NCBI RefSeq assembly: GCF_003369915.1
Contig: NC_046676.1
Span: 19,388,001 to 19,452,000, forward strand
From: Drosophila miranda
Lineage: Eukaryota; Arthropoda; Insecta; Diptera; Drosophilidae
Length of the DNA: 64,000 bases
Direction of reading: 5' to 3'
A program made the position numbers and the translations under genes. Positions 33,090 through 45,160 of the stretch are shown in pieces. Numbering within the stretch: position 1 is the first letter of the stretch; each line of letters begins with the position of its first letter. Below the pieces are notes generated by a model. It was not told the DNA's origin. It was given only the letters and a program-made list of their open reading frames with translations, and ran no database searches.

Positions 33090-35060
33090 CCGCCTGTGGG
33101 GCTCTTCGACGTTCTTATAACCTTGATAGAAGATGCGTGATGCTATCTTATCGCTTGACTTGGGCTCCAAATATGATTTTCTTGTTCGACACAGAGGAAG
33201 TGGGGGTGTGGTTTTCCCCTGGGTGGGGTTTCATTGCGTGTGGAGAAGACTGACCTTGGCGCTCCGCCATTCTCATCTGCAGAGAACTTCAACTTTTGAC
33301 CCCACTCTTGAGGCAAACAGACAATCACAAGAGCCATAGAACTTTCAATTAAAGACAGAACAACAGGAGCTAGAATCGAAGTGGAAAAGTTTGCCTCATT
33401 AGCATAACCAAGGAACTTAACAGCTGAGATTCCGTACCGGCAGTACCGGCAGTACCGGCAGTACCGGCAGTACCGTCGACACCGTCAAGTGGAAAACTTT
33501 TCACACTTGACGAGATCCCTATCGATGGGTCTGGCTGCACGGCACAGCCAGAGCCACAGCAGCCCCCAAATTATGACAGCCCAAGCAAATGCACTTCAGA
33601 TCGTAAACAAGTGCTTCAAAGTTTCCACAAGCGACAGGAATCCCATCCCTGCCCCCGAAAACAAGGCCCCCGCAAGAATCAGCGCCAGACAGAGTCGCCG
33701 CCAGGGAAGGGGTCGGCAGCCAATCGCAGTTTTGGGGAAAAAGTCAATACGGATTCAAAGTAAAAGAAAGGATAAATTGAGGGAAAATCCTGCGAGTCGT
33801 AGTCCGTTGCAGCGTGGCTGATTCCACGGCCAACTTCCGCCATCTGAGGCGCGTGCCCGCCTCCGATGCGATTCGGTCACGTTTCGGGGCGTTGCCAGTT
33901 GCCAGGGCCTTGGGTAGGTGCCACGAATGTGGCTCAGAGAGAGAGCCACGCGACCAGCCAGCCAACCAGCGAGAGTCCACATCCGAGTCCTCTCGGCTAC
34001 GGGTGGGCGGCAGTGGGGTGGTGGTGAGCCCCTAGCTTCGGCTCTGTTGTAGGGGCAATGCAACATGTTTGAGTGAGTTCGATGCGGCACTTGCGTCATC
34101 CTGCTCGATGGAAGACAACTCCTAATGAAGATGGAATGTCCGGATGGATAGTGCGAAGAAGGTTCATTGAAACCTGATTGACAGCATGAAGGATGTCCTG
34201 GAGAGACCTTGGTCATACACCTTCCCCTCATTAACAGCCCCCGGACTCATCGGTGAGGCGTCAGGGCGTAAATTCAAAGGCAACACACACGCGTCCTAAT
34301 CAGAGATATACATTTCGAATCCCCAGCCCCAGTCCACTCCCACCCTTGCCCCTTCCGGGCTGAGGTTCACGTGGCGGCAACTGCTTTAAAATGCAAATTT
34401 TTCTCTGCTAATAAAAGTGTTACTCATATGCGTGGAAGATTTCCCAAGTGCACGGCGGCCAAAGGGAAGCCCATCACGCACGTCCGACTCGGAAAAACTA
34501 CTCGGGGTGGGTCTTGTCTGGGGTGGGGGTTTCGTCGGGGGTTTGCCAATTTTCGCGATAATCACACAACTAATTTGCATAGAACACTGAGACCACCAGC
34601 AAATCTAGGCTAATCAAATCAGCCAAAACGAACAAACTCAATTTGCGGGTGCAAATACTTGTACTTCTGCATATATATTCGTATACCCTATTTGATTGCT
34701 TTCTTGGCAGAGGGTTTGGCTCCTTCAAGCCCTCCTTTCCGTCCTTCTGTGTCTTGGAGTCTGCATTTTAATACAGGGGTTTCCTACCGCCATCGAAGAG
34801 CATTCAGTCGTCGTCTGACACATTCGATTTGGTCCCTCGGGTGCCCCAGAGATTCCTAGGCACATGATAAGACTCGCCTTCATTTGTTATTGCTTTGATG
34901 GGACTATGCAAATCTCGGCTTATGAAATTCTGTGTCTACTTGCCCTGGCATTAGATTTCACAAACATTTCAGGAGCACATTTGGTTGCGGCAAAGCCAAC
35001 CAGACCTGAAAACAGTCAACAGTAAAATAAATTAGAAAAACAAAATTCGAAATTTGCCAA
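33090..35060. other. Spacer after the chitin deacetylase
   Basis: No supported gene. A nine-base repeat GTACCGGCA occurs in four and a half copies at 33434-33475. The left 100 bp is the deacetylase promoter region. Confidence 0.45.
33434..33475 (+). repeat. GTACCGGCA tandem repeat
   Basis: Four full copies and one partial copy of a nine-base unit. No function is evident. Confidence 0.85.
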
Positions 35061-35066
35061 AAAAGA

Positions 35067-35558
35067 ATGTCACGGCGACCTGGGGAGCCCGTCGAGGATG
35101 TTGAAGCTATTGTGCCTGTGGAAGCGGTGGGAACTTCAGCGACTGCTGCCAATGTGGAGACCTGGAACCCGGAGAAGGCTTTTAAATTTTGCAGGGACCT
35201 GCAGGACAACGAGGTGCAGACCTTGCACTACCTGGGCCTGCCGTACGTTGTCCTGGCCCGGCGACCCCGGCTCCGGGTAAGGGTGCCCCTGTCCACCATC
35301 AACTACGAGATCGGCCGGTGGGCGGGCATTGCCATGCAGCTGCTCTTCACCTGCCCGTCCAACTATCCCATGCAGCGGCCCCTCGTGGAGATCGTGGAGA
35401 AGCGCAACGTGTCGATCTCGCTGGAATGGGCGCTGCACGAGGAGATTGTCCAGTGTCTCGATCAGCATATCGGCCTGCAGATGATAGCACCGGTGACCAT
35501 ACGCCTGCAGAATCTGCTCAACAGCCAGCGATTGGGACAGCCTGCAACGATGTCCTAA
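35067..35558 (+). CDS. RWD-domain protein (163 aa)
   Basis: A single exon of 163 aa. After about 45 acidic, disordered residues comes an alpha/beta domain with the sequence FTCPSNYPMQRPLVEIVE. It contains the YPxxxP signature (YPMQRP) that defines RWD/GI domains, preceded by the expected strands (VRVPLSTINYEI, AMQLLF). Helices follow (LHEEIVQCLDQH, RLQNLLNSQ). RWD domains are protein-binding folds related to UBC enzymes and lack a catalytic Cys. The partner is unknown. A second RWD gene lies inverted at 38334. Confidence 0.8.
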   Translation: MSRRPGEPVEDVEAIVPVEAVGTSATAANVETWNPEKAFKFCRDLQDNEVQTLHYLGLPYVVLARRPRLRVRVPLSTINYEIGRWAGIAMQLLFTCPSNYPMQRPLVEIVEKRNVSISLEWALHEEIVQCLDQHIGLQMIAPVTIRLQNLLNSQRLGQPATMS

Positions 35559-35569
35559 ATCAGTTCGAT

Positions 35570-38325
35570 GCCAAAGGAAAAATTAAGAAAGTCCTTCTGT
35601 TCGCTTGCAACGTGCAACGTGGAAGGCCCCCCTCCAAACACACACGGCTATCCAAATGCGGTTTATTGAAACTAGAAAAGACCAAATCTACACACTATAC
35701 ACACATATGGCAAAATATATAAATATAAGTGGGATTTTTGTGCTAGTGCCACGGACGGTGGTATCGGCGGATCACATCCCTGGCCAATGGACACGCCCGG
35801 CTTGGCCAGTAGATCTGTGTGGCTATAGATTATAGATATATGAACTTGGTCCTGGCTCTCTCTCTCTCACATCCTTTCTGGGCGTCCTGCAATTACGTGC
35901 ACAAACATATTTGTACTCCCGCTGGCGCTGAATGGCACGAAAAATAAAAGGAGCCTTCGCACCTCACGCAGCAATACGTGACTTTTGGCCTTGACTGACG
36001 GATGGCACTCCTGAAGTGCCCCGAAATTCAGTGTGTGTGTGTGTGTGTGTGCAACACTTGGCCGAATGTTAACACGTGCCCCAGTCACAGCCAGGAGAGG
36101 AATCATTAATTGGGCAGTCAGGCAGAAGGCGTCTGCGATGCATTAACTTATCTTTTATGCGCGTGCCAAAGCACTCGCCATCGCTCGCAGTGCCATTTTC
36201 TGGGATACCGGCTTTGGCATGTTCACATTTCCTTCCTGCGGAGCAGTGCAAATGAAATTTGTTGCCAAAAAAAAAATAGTACACGTTGCAACACATCGCC
36301 AACAGCCAGCCAGAGGACGGGAGGAGTGGCTGGGGGAGGAGGGAAGCTAGTCAGACTCCTTGGGGCGTTTCCTGTTGATCCTTAAGCATATAAGAACGTC
36401 CTGCCATGCCATGCCGGATGTCTCTGGGTAATTTAGATAGCTGCAGCGGCGCTCCGTTGCTCCAACTTGCATAATGTCACTTTCAAAGTGTCGCAGTTCA
36501 AAGGACATGCACTCACAGGACCCCACAGAACAGGCGGCAGACATGTTAAAGCTGTGCGATAAGCATAGGGATTCTTATGAAATTCCTAATTTCAGGCCAA
36601 AGCTGAGAAGGGTTTCTGAGTCGTCCTCCTCCTCCTTTCGATAGTCTCTTCTGCTTTTTTTCGGTTTTTTTTTCGGGGGGTAAGCAAACTTTAAGTCCAC
36701 ATCCCTTTTTAATGTGACTGTGTATGCCCGAAGGATTTGTGCGTAATGAAAAACTGTCACGCCACAGGACCACGTCGAAGGACGACAACGACGACGGCGA
36801 CGACCAGGATGAGCCTAAGCCATCGCAGGTACGAGCGGGTATATGGAAGGAATTGAAAAGCGCTATCCGGTAGCCGGTAGCGGGGAGCCTGAGCCCAAGG
36901 AGCATTAAAATGGCAAATTTGTGTGCACTGTCAATGGCAGGACGCACAGATAGGACACAGTCAGGGCAGGGCATGCAGGACATTTATGGGCGACAGACAG
37001 CAACGACAAGGACATAAAAGCGGCGTCGCCTGCGTGATAAGCGCATAAATCAGCCATGGAACAAGTCCCAAATCATATACCCAATATCCCATAACCTCTA
37101 TTCCGTTGGTAAAGGCTTTAAAGCTGGATATCCTGGCAAGCCCCACCCCATAACGGTCGATATGTTCCCCTTTCCTGGACGGGGACGTTTATTCATTTCT
37201 CAATTAATTGTTGCTCATTTCGGAACAAGATGGCCAAGGGTCAAGGAACTGCTGGCCGCCATAAATCCCCGTGTTTTGCAGGACAAAACAGCAGACGCGA
37301 ATTGAATTCCTGATATGGCAGGACCACGGCAGAGGTCGAATGACTGTCCTTCAGCGTCCCCCCCTCTTGTCTGGAGCTCATTGCTTATGCTCGAACACGA
37401 AACAAATTCAAATTACAAATTATGTTTTCGTCATTGGTGCGCTTTACGAGGAAACCCATCCCCATTTCCATCGCCATCCCCAAATCCCGAATGCCATGTG
37501 CTGGGGCAGGGAATGGATGGAAAGTACATGTTAATGCTGATCCCCGTTGTGGCCAGTGTCCGCGCGGTGTCAACTATTTAGTTTCCGGTTTTAAGTTCCC
37601 GCCATAAACCCGGAATTATGTGTCCGCTTTTATGGCTTCTAGCGGCGTCCTTCTCCGTCTCCGTCTCCATCTCCGACTGCGACCCTGGACCGGGCTTCAT
37701 TGTTTCTTAATAATCCAGAGAGAGACAGAGAGCGAACCGAGTCCTCCGAGTGCACACGTCTTCACATTAACAATGTTTATGGGGCCCAGACAGTGTTTCC
37801 AAGTCCAGAAGTAGTCGAGGGGACCGCCTAGTTGCATGCCACACATATTTCCGTTGCGTTGCAGTCATAAATGCGCTTAATTGGCAATTTTTGTGTAAGC
37901 GTGTTGAAATTTTATACCACTCGCCCCATTCGACCCACCAAAACGTTGCAGTCATAAATAGAAGATATGTTCCAGAAGTGTGAGGTCTGTGTTTATGCCC
38001 CTGCGGCAGAGTGGAGTCCAGCCCCTGCTTTTATGGGTCATGCATGAATTTGCCGGGATTTATATGTGGTCTACATGACCTGGATTCTGATACGGCCGTC
38101 CAATGGGCTAATCAAATGATATTCGGTAGCCACAGCGAATGAATTGGTCCAACCACAAATGAACATAATTTTATTTGCTTAATCTACAATTTTACTTGCA
38201 CCATAATTTTGTTTGGGGCTTGCCATAGAGAGTCGTTAGAGCACATCTGTGGGCAGTGAAGGTGGGAGAGAGAGAGAGAGAGAACTCTATAGAACACTCA
38301 ATCCACATGGAATTTAGAGGGACTT
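35570..38325. other. Spacer between the two RWD genes
   Basis: No gene recognised. Features are a CT-rich run at 35855-35870, a TG repeat (about 36030-36051) and a GA run just before the next gene (38270-38282). Confidence 0.45.
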
Positions 38326-38333
38326 AGGGGGAT

Positions 38334-38777
38334 TTAGCAGGGGGGAGCCTTACCCAGCTCCTCGGCAGCCATGGTCGCTTCCATTTTCCGCTTCAGCTTC
38401 CTGACCATCTGGTCCATCATGTCCTTGGCCCTGGTAACAATCGAAAGGATAAACTGGGTGCCTCGATTCAACCGCCTTATGCGACGGAACTCCTCCTGCA
38501 TTTTGATCTCGAACATATCGGGGAAATTCGTCTTCGCCTTTATACTTATTTTGGGCAACAGATGGGGATACATCTCGGTGTAGGTGAAGAGCAACTTGCA
38601 TCCAATGCGAGGATATTTAGTGGCCACCTGGTCGTAGTTGGAGGAGCGCACGGTGACCTCCAGCTTGAGGGCGGGCTGGCTCTGGAGCACCACCGTGCGA
38701 AAGCCGAGCAGGCCGATGGCATGAAACTCCGAGTTGCGGATCGACTCGCTTAGCACCTCAATGGACTCTGAATTCAT
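38334..38777 (-). CDS. Second RWD-domain protein (147 aa)
   Basis: The ATG at 38777 begins MNSESIEVLSESIRNSEFHA; the frame runs upstream only to a TTG. The product is 147 aa. The RWD signature is MYPHLLPKISI (YPxxxP), with strands LKLEVTVRSS and GCKLLFTYTE before it. A basic helical C terminus follows (MMDQMVRKLKRKMEATMAAEEL). The domain covers nearly the whole protein, as in the 35067 gene, but sequence similarity between the two is limited. A small adaptor-type protein is the best guess. Confidence 0.78.
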   Translation of the reverse strand: MNSESIEVLSESIRNSEFHAIGLLGFRTVVLQSQPALKLEVTVRSSNYDQVATKYPRIGCKLLFTYTEMYPHLLPKISIKAKTNFPDMFEIKMQEEFRRIRRLNRGTQFILSIVTRAKDMMDQMVRKLKRKMEATMAAEELGKAPPC

Positions 38778-38885
38778 GGTTTGAAATACCAACTGGAGAG
38801 AGAACTGAATAAACTGAACTAAATAAGACCTTTAGCGACGCTCTGACAGCTAGAACAAAAGCCATTTGATAGGGCTCCCACGACA

Positions 38886-39549
38886 ATGGTCCTCCGGCAG
38901 TCGTTGGCGTTGGCCATGTTCCGGCTGGCACTGATCGTTGGGCTGTATCTTCCCCTATATTCCCCTATCTCTGGCCGTCTTGTGCTATGGCCGTTGCAAC
39001 TGCATCGGTGGATACAGACGGGTTAACAAGTACCAGGGGCCCTGTGTCCTTCCCAGCGAGTGTGGAAGGTATCCCATGATGGAGATACACAAGCAAACGA
39101 CCAACAAAGGAAGGAGCAAACGTATCCAGTTCCAGCACCAACCAATTAACACACAACGCCAGCAGAGACATCTTAAAAACCGAAGAAATAAGACTACAAA
39201 AATAGATCCAAGATCAGTTATGGAGCCAGGCAACCATGCGGATCTGTGGACGACTCCAAGGGATGCGATGGCTTACGATTACTTCGATCACAAGCCCCAA
39301 TTCGTCTTTGAAGAAATGACGACAAGGAAGCGTTCCAACCCCTCAACAACATCGAAGCCAGCCACGACTGAGATCCCCCTTATGGATCTGTGGGCGACTC
39401 CAAGGGATGCGGAGGCCTATCATCTCTTCGATCACAAGCCTCCATGGGACTTTGGTGATATGACGACTAAAAAGCGTGCCAAACCACTAACAACACCGAA
39501 GCCAGCCCCGACTGAGAGCCCCTTTATCCAAGAACATATTCAGCGATAA
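38886..39549 (+). pseudogene. Secreted half-TIL-domain protein with two 48-aa repeats; frame interrupted
   Basis: ATG at 38886 opens MVLRQSLALAMFRLALIVGL, a good signal peptide, but in a different phase from the long frame that ends at 39549. That frame is open from about 38932 and has no ATG before its domain. It reads CYGRCNCIGGYRRVNKYQGP and CVLPSEC, the C-terminal half of a trypsin-inhibitor-like (TIL) domain. Two 48-residue repeats follow (DLWTTPRDAMAYDYFDHKP from 39241 and DLWATPRDAEAYHLFDHKP from 39385) plus a Thr/Pro tail. No GT-AG intron can join the phases without deleting the TIL part. The gene is therefore frameshifted in the CCCCTATATTCCCCTAT area, mis-sequenced, or non-canonically started. 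Confidence 0.5.
39241..39528 (+). repeat. 144-bp coding direct repeat, two copies
   Basis: Two adjacent units of 144 bp code for DLW[TA]TPRDA.AY..FDHKP...F..MTT.KR..P.TT.KPA.TE. Conservation at the protein level is high, suggesting the frame was kept by selection at least until recently. Confidence 0.75.
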
Positions 39550-39720
39550 GACAATACCCTGCAGAAGGCTACCGGAGCTACATAAACATATCGAAACTAT
39601 AATGAAATATGAAAATCCATGGACTCTTAAGGACTATAAACTACCATCGGTTGTACGGAAAATTAATCTTCAAAAACATCTCTAAGAAATCCACATGGAG
39701 GCGTAAGTTCTGGTGCTTGT

Positions 39721-39963
39721 CTACACAGTTTTTGGATAGTCAGTAGAGGACTTAAAGGGTTTTCCTGAGGGTAAGGGGCCATACTGCATTGCTTGCTCGT
39801 TAATTCTTTGGCTTTGAGTTTCTCGAAGAACTCCATTCATAGGCTGACTGGTAGTGTAAATTGAAGATATCCTGGATGCGACAACAAGCAAAACAATGCG
39901 GCAGAAGGCACGCACTCCGTTAGTCTTAGCCGCCTCAGAACCCCCAGACCTTTTCCCTTCCAT
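39721..39963 (-). CDS. Possible small secreted or membrane-anchored protein (80 aa)
   Basis: An 80-aa frame with a hydrophobic stretch at about residues 17-33 (VRAFCRIVLLVVASRIS) after a polar lead. A polar C terminus contains YGPLPSGKPFKSS. The lead is long for a signal peptide and no family is recognised. It is convergent with the half-TIL gene. No AATAAA was found close behind it. I rate it as possible only. Confidence 0.25.
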   Translation of the reverse strand: MEGKRSGGSEAAKTNGVRAFCRIVLLVVASRISSIYTTSQPMNGVLRETQSQRINEQAMQYGPLPSGKPFKSSTDYPKTV

Positions 39964-39969
39964 ATTCTA

Positions 39970-41435
39970 TTAAAATTGCCTGTCATTGCCGTTGCTGGCA
40001 TCGTTATTGTCCGCCCTTGGCCTGGCTGGTTCCTGTTCGGGCCCTGCCATGGCCCTTTCTGCCTCCATTTTTGGGATGTCTGCCATCCCGGCTTAGTCCC
40101 TTGGACGACTGCGACGTTGTCTTCTGGCAGAACCATTATTCTTCCACAACGTGCATTATATTATCCTTTGGCTGGAAGGCATTTGTATGCTGGTCCAGGG
40201 CGCGAATTGCATTTGGGATTGGTTGGGCTTCGGGTGGGTTTCGGGTGGCTATAGGAATGGCCTTTCAGCTGTCGTCACTGCAATTTGTATTGCCGCCCGC
40301 CGCTGTAGTCGTTGTCGTTGTCGGCGGCGGTGGCAGTGGCAGTGGCGGTGGCGGCTACGACGGTGGCGTCTGTAACTTGTTTTTTATTGGTTTTCTCGTT
40401 TTAAATTTCAATTTGGCGCCTGGCCCCCTGTAAGCAAGATGTATGTACAAGACGCCAGCTCCGGCCTCCGCCCAGGAGTCATTCTCCATCCCCCTCCCAC
40501 TCCCCGATTTTGCCGCAGTGCAGAACATATGTTGACAGCGTCAGGTGCGCCAACGAGGGGCGATTTATATGCGTCAGCGTGCCAGGTTGACAGTTTCAAG
40601 GTGCCCGGAGTTTCTGCTGCTGTCTTGACTGCTAACTGAACTGTCATTCAGATGGGAGCTGCTGCTGCTGCTGCTGCTGCCACCCAACTCCCTTTCAATG
40701 TTATTATGCCATTAGGGGTTACAGGTTATACGGGGGGGGGCCGGGGGTTAGAACATTTTACATCGCATTTAACCCAAAACATGCCACTTAACAGAGAGCA
40801 TTTATCAATGGGCTCTGCCTCGCGCACTCAGCCGCATACACATACACACACGGGAGAGGGAGAGTGAGAGAGGAAGAGCATTTCCCTAACCCTACGTGAT
40901 TCGCACCCCTCGCATTATCAGCCATCAGGCATCATCATCCCATACGTGTTAACCTCTCCACTCGCCCACCCACTCTCCACTTTCGTTCCCTTATGACACT
41001 GCATTCTGTGTGCGATTATCAAGCGTTGCCGTTGCCGTTTCCGTTTCCGTTGCTCGGCTCGTTTTGTGGCTTACGGCCATGCCCCAAAAATTACATGCCT
41101 TTGTTTTTTATCTAACGCCAGGCGGCATTATGCCTAACCCGGGGTCTTAAGGGTCTGCTCTTACTCTCTGCCACTCTATGGCTGCGTCCGTGTCTGTGAA
41201 ACGTGTCCTGAGTCCGGGTCTGATTCCGATAGTCCTGGGCCTGGGCCTGGGCGTGGGCCTGGCCGTAGGCGTGGGCGTAATTCGATCTATTATCAGTTGT
41301 CATCGTCGGCAAATTCACACATTCGCATAGGCATTTGTCGTTTTGCTTGATTTGTGCCAGAAAATGGCCACAGTGGTAACCGATCAGAGCAATCCTGGCG
41401 CCAAATTTCATTGAATACCTTTTGCGACTCTCACA
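39970..41435. other. Spacer with low-complexity DNA
   Basis: No supported gene. GTGGCG-type repeats lie at 40310-40370, a CTG repeat at about 40656-40681 and GGGCCTGG-type repeats at 41240-41275. Confidence 0.4.
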
Positions 41436-41442
41436 AATTGAA

Positions 41443-42100
41443 ATGGTTAAGATGTTGTTGTTGAAACATTGCTGTTTCGTGGTGAAATTAGTATGGGGCT
41501 GCTATATCATTTCCGGGATCATCTGGCTCGAGTCCCTAGCTCTCGCCTGGAAGTGCTTCTTGCTGATCGGTAAGCACTGCTCCTGATTTTTGTTAGTTCC
41601 ACAGTTACTGCTGTTGTTGTTCCCCAGAATACAGTGGCCTCTACGTTCTGGTGACCTTTCTGCATTTCACGAAGCTCTTCAACTCCATCATCTTGTTATA
41701 TGGGCTCCTAAATGTAAGGATCCTTACGTCTAAGACTTTTGGCCTTGTTGGTACTCTTTCCCTGCTCTTCACCAGGAAAAACGTGCACTCGTGGCCATCT
41801 TCTTCATGACGATTTGTGTGTGCTTAACAATTTTGCTTATCCACTGTGTAATTTTCGCCTGCACCACCCCCCCGATTGAGGGCTTGGAGACCGGCCATTA
41901 CATTGCGATGCCCGTATACTTTGGTAAGAGATCAGACGACTATCACATGACTATACATATCCTCGAATCTGATTACCCTCTTAGTTCTATACGCCTACTT
42001 CTTGTGGGTGATATACTCGTACTACATTTATAGCCGGGATCCACCGCCTCACGTGAGTTCCACATCCATTGAGTTTGCTGAAGTGGTTGATGCTCGCTAA
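41443..42100 (+). CDS. Four-exon multi-pass membrane protein (158 aa)
   Basis: Built from four short exons: 41443-41569, 41628-41713, 41776-41923 and 41985-42100. All junctions have GTAAG donors and pyrimidine-rich AG acceptors (TTCCCCAG, CTTCACCAG, CCTCTTAG) with introns of 58-62 bp, and the sum is 159 codons. The protein is 158 aa with four predicted membrane segments: near 12-42 (VVKLVWGCYIISGIIWLESL), 44-70 (YVLVTFLHFTKLFNSIILL), 75-100 (VAIFFMTICVCLTILLIHCV) and 118-135 (VLYAYFLWVIYSYYIY). A polar tail EFAEVVDAR follows. The sequence KHCCFVVKLVWG near the N terminus is cysteine-rich. I do not recognise the family; the size and topology resemble small insect tetraspan proteins. No individual exon is long enough to stand out alone. 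Confidence 0.72.
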
Positions 42101-42109
42101 GGTTATCTG

Positions 42110-44769
42110 TGAAATTCATACGAATAAAGTGCGTCTGTCTTCCCATAGTCCCAACCTTTTTTCTAGCCTTTCGCTCCACTGTGCCACAGCACAGCATACA
42201 ATACTTGTCCTTACCGTTACCGTCCCCAAAGAGAGCACATTGTTTCACGTACCATTTCGCAGCTGAAGTTTGAACTTTTTCAAGCACTGAGCAACCGAAA
42301 AGAAGTAAACGAATTCGCAAATCCGTTGAGGAGCCCTGCAGATGCTGGATGGATAGGAATAGGGATAGGAATGGCGATGGCGATGGCAATGGCGATGGAG
42401 ATGTGTGAGATGTGTGCCCGATGCGTGCCTAAGTGTTGCATTTACATGCGATGGCAATACAATTTGGATGTGCTGTTGGGTGAATGGAGATGGGGGTAGT
42501 GGGGGGGGGGCACAACAACTGGCATTGAGGCGTGAATTGGATACGCACAAACCCAATGGAGCAGCAGGATGGCAGGATGGGAAGATTGGAAGATGAGAAG
42601 ATGAGGAGGACTCAGATGAGCCCTGTGTGTGGGGCATATTAAGCAAGAATTAGCAACAGTTGTACCAGTGTCTCTCTGTGTGTGTGTGTGAGTTCCATTT
42701 CCGAATATGTCAAGTTAATTTAATGTTGCATGAACAGTGCGTGGCGGTGGTGGTGGTGGCGGTGGCGGTGGCGGTGCCGGTAGGGGTTGGACTATCTCGT
42801 GGTGCCAGCTGCCCGGCCATCATGTGTTGCCAGCCTACGTGCAATAATTTGTGCAATTACTTGGCAAATTTGTGCCGTCCTCGTTGTGGAGGGATGTGCC
42901 ACTACCACACTTCCACTCTGCCACTCTCCTCCCGCTGCGACGTGCCTCGTAACCAACGGGGAAAAAAATGCAAATAAATTATGCCTCAAGGCATTTTACA
43001 ATTCTATTCTTTTTATTTTTTTTCCTCCCAATTTTGTGTGTGTGTTTGTGCCTTGTCTTTGCTTATTTTTCTCCTTATTTTTTGTCGAGTTCGAAATTAT
43101 GCATTTAGTTGGGGAAAACATGTGGAGCATGTGGAACAAACTACGTGAGGGGCATAGCTAAAACGAGGGAATCGCCCGACAGCCAATGGCCCAGAAATAT
43201 TGAAATATTTACTCACCAGAGGGAGCCCCCACCCACTCTGTCGCCCACTCTGCCAGCTATGGGTCTGGTCTTTCCTCTTTGAAGCTGTGCAATTTTTCAG
43301 AGCAGCGCTTTTTGGCTCATAAAAATGTCAAATCGTTTACATACACGTCACTTCTGTGACAACTACTTGACAGACATTAATACACTTAAGCTGCCTGGCA
43401 AGAACACGGCATTATCCTTTAGCCAGCGTCCCTGTAGCGCGCGTCAGCCCCAGAGCAAACGACGGCGATGGCGGCATGCCAGCATAAATGACATAATATA
43501 ATAAAGCAACAGCGAAAGGCAGGCGTGGCGAAGGGGAGGAAGCCTTCAAGAAGGAGCCGTGGATGCGGATGTGGAAGGAGAAGTGGAAAAAGTGGAAAAG
43601 AACAACAAAAATTTGCTTAGACAGCAAATCATGACGAGATAGACTCTCCTGCCACCCACTCCCCACTCCCCACTCCCACTCTGCTCTGCCTCTTTGTTTG
43701 CCACTCGCTCTCTCTCCTGCTCTCCTGCTCTCCTGCTTTCATGGTCGCGGCTATCTGTCCTGAGAGCGATCTCTGGGAGTGCCTAACCTTGTGATATTTT
43801 GGCTTACACTCCCACTCTTCTTCACCACTGCCTTGGCTTCATTACTCTTCTGTGTGCCCCCCATCCTGGGCTCCCTCGCCCTCTCCCTCGCCGCAGCACA
43901 TGTCAAGAGAGTCGCGTGTTTTTTTTTGTCGTTGCCCTCGGAACAAATTGCTTTTGTGCAAATTTTGTCACATCTCAAGCACAAACACATGGGGCTAGAC
44001 TCCCCCTGCCCCTGGCCCAACACCAAGCCACCCAACCCCACACCACCCCACTGCTTCTTAGCTTCATTAGTGGATTTTTGTTGCTGCACTTTGCCTTTGA
44101 GCTTTTCCGAAGAAGGCTGAGACCTGCATCTTCCACATACAAAAATATGAATTTTGGCAATCATCTGACCGGATAATCAGTGGCCGGCCTGAAACAGTTT
44201 ATGATTGGTTTTTGATGGAAACCGGCTTACAGTGGTTGGAAACGAGCGAATCGGTGGATGCATAAATTTCCCCTGAGTAATTTTTATATTTTAAGGAATA
44301 TTTTTCTTTCATGCGAAAGAACGAATTCTTTCTCATTCAAAAAGTTTGTTAACATAATTTTAAGATTCTCTACAATTTCTTTAAAGATATTTTTCTAGAG
44401 CATACTCTTAGGAGGGCGTTAAAAAAACATATTCAACTTTACAAAATCATAATATTTTCCAAAGATACCTTATATATTTGCATATCAAATATATCCCTGA
44501 CATTTCTGTTAGCTTTTCTGGCGTTTGTATAGGAACAATCCGGAATGCATGTACTGAGTGTGGAACGAGCAAGCTTACTCAATTTTCCAGCAATATGATG
44601 TTGCTTTTTTAGCACACACACTTCACCATCTTGAGCAGCTCATAGTCGGATCCTGGACTATGGTTCATTAGATTCCCCCCAGCAATGACTTGGCATGTAC
44701 GAGCTTGCATGCATGGGGCCGTCATAAATTCCAAATAAATAGATTTGTCAACCATTTTTCGGTGGCTGC

Positions 44770-44800
<31 letters not shown>

Positions 44801-45150
44801 TGTACCGCATGGACTTCCTTGTGTGTGGTTTTGTGGCGAAAAAGATGAAAAGCTATTTACATTCTGCTGCAAGGACAACGACACGACAAGGGACTGGGGT
44901 TCTGATAGGGCCTGGGAGTGGCCACTGCAAAGGCAATTTATCATGAATATTTGTCAAGGAACTGCAGCAAACACTTATTTTATGCTCGGACAAACAACGC
45001 AAGACACACGGCCCCCCACAAAAGAAGGAGTCTATTGGCTACGAAATAACTTAGTTTTATTCCTATACACGTTTATCTATGATCTAGAGTAGTGAGTGGA
45101 TGGGGAATAGGATTCAGGATTGAGGATTCGGGATTCAGGATTCAGGATTC
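42110..45150. other. Spacer between the tetraspan-like gene and the RhoGEFs
   Basis: No gene recognised. It contains ATGGCG repeats (42370-42395), a GGTGGC run (42745-42775) and an AC repeat (44770-44798). Confidence 0.45.
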
Positions 45151-45160
45151 AGGATGATCT

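Noticed and set aside
33489-33821. 110-codon + strand frame
   Set aside because: Low-information composition, no domain and no promoter; probably chance.
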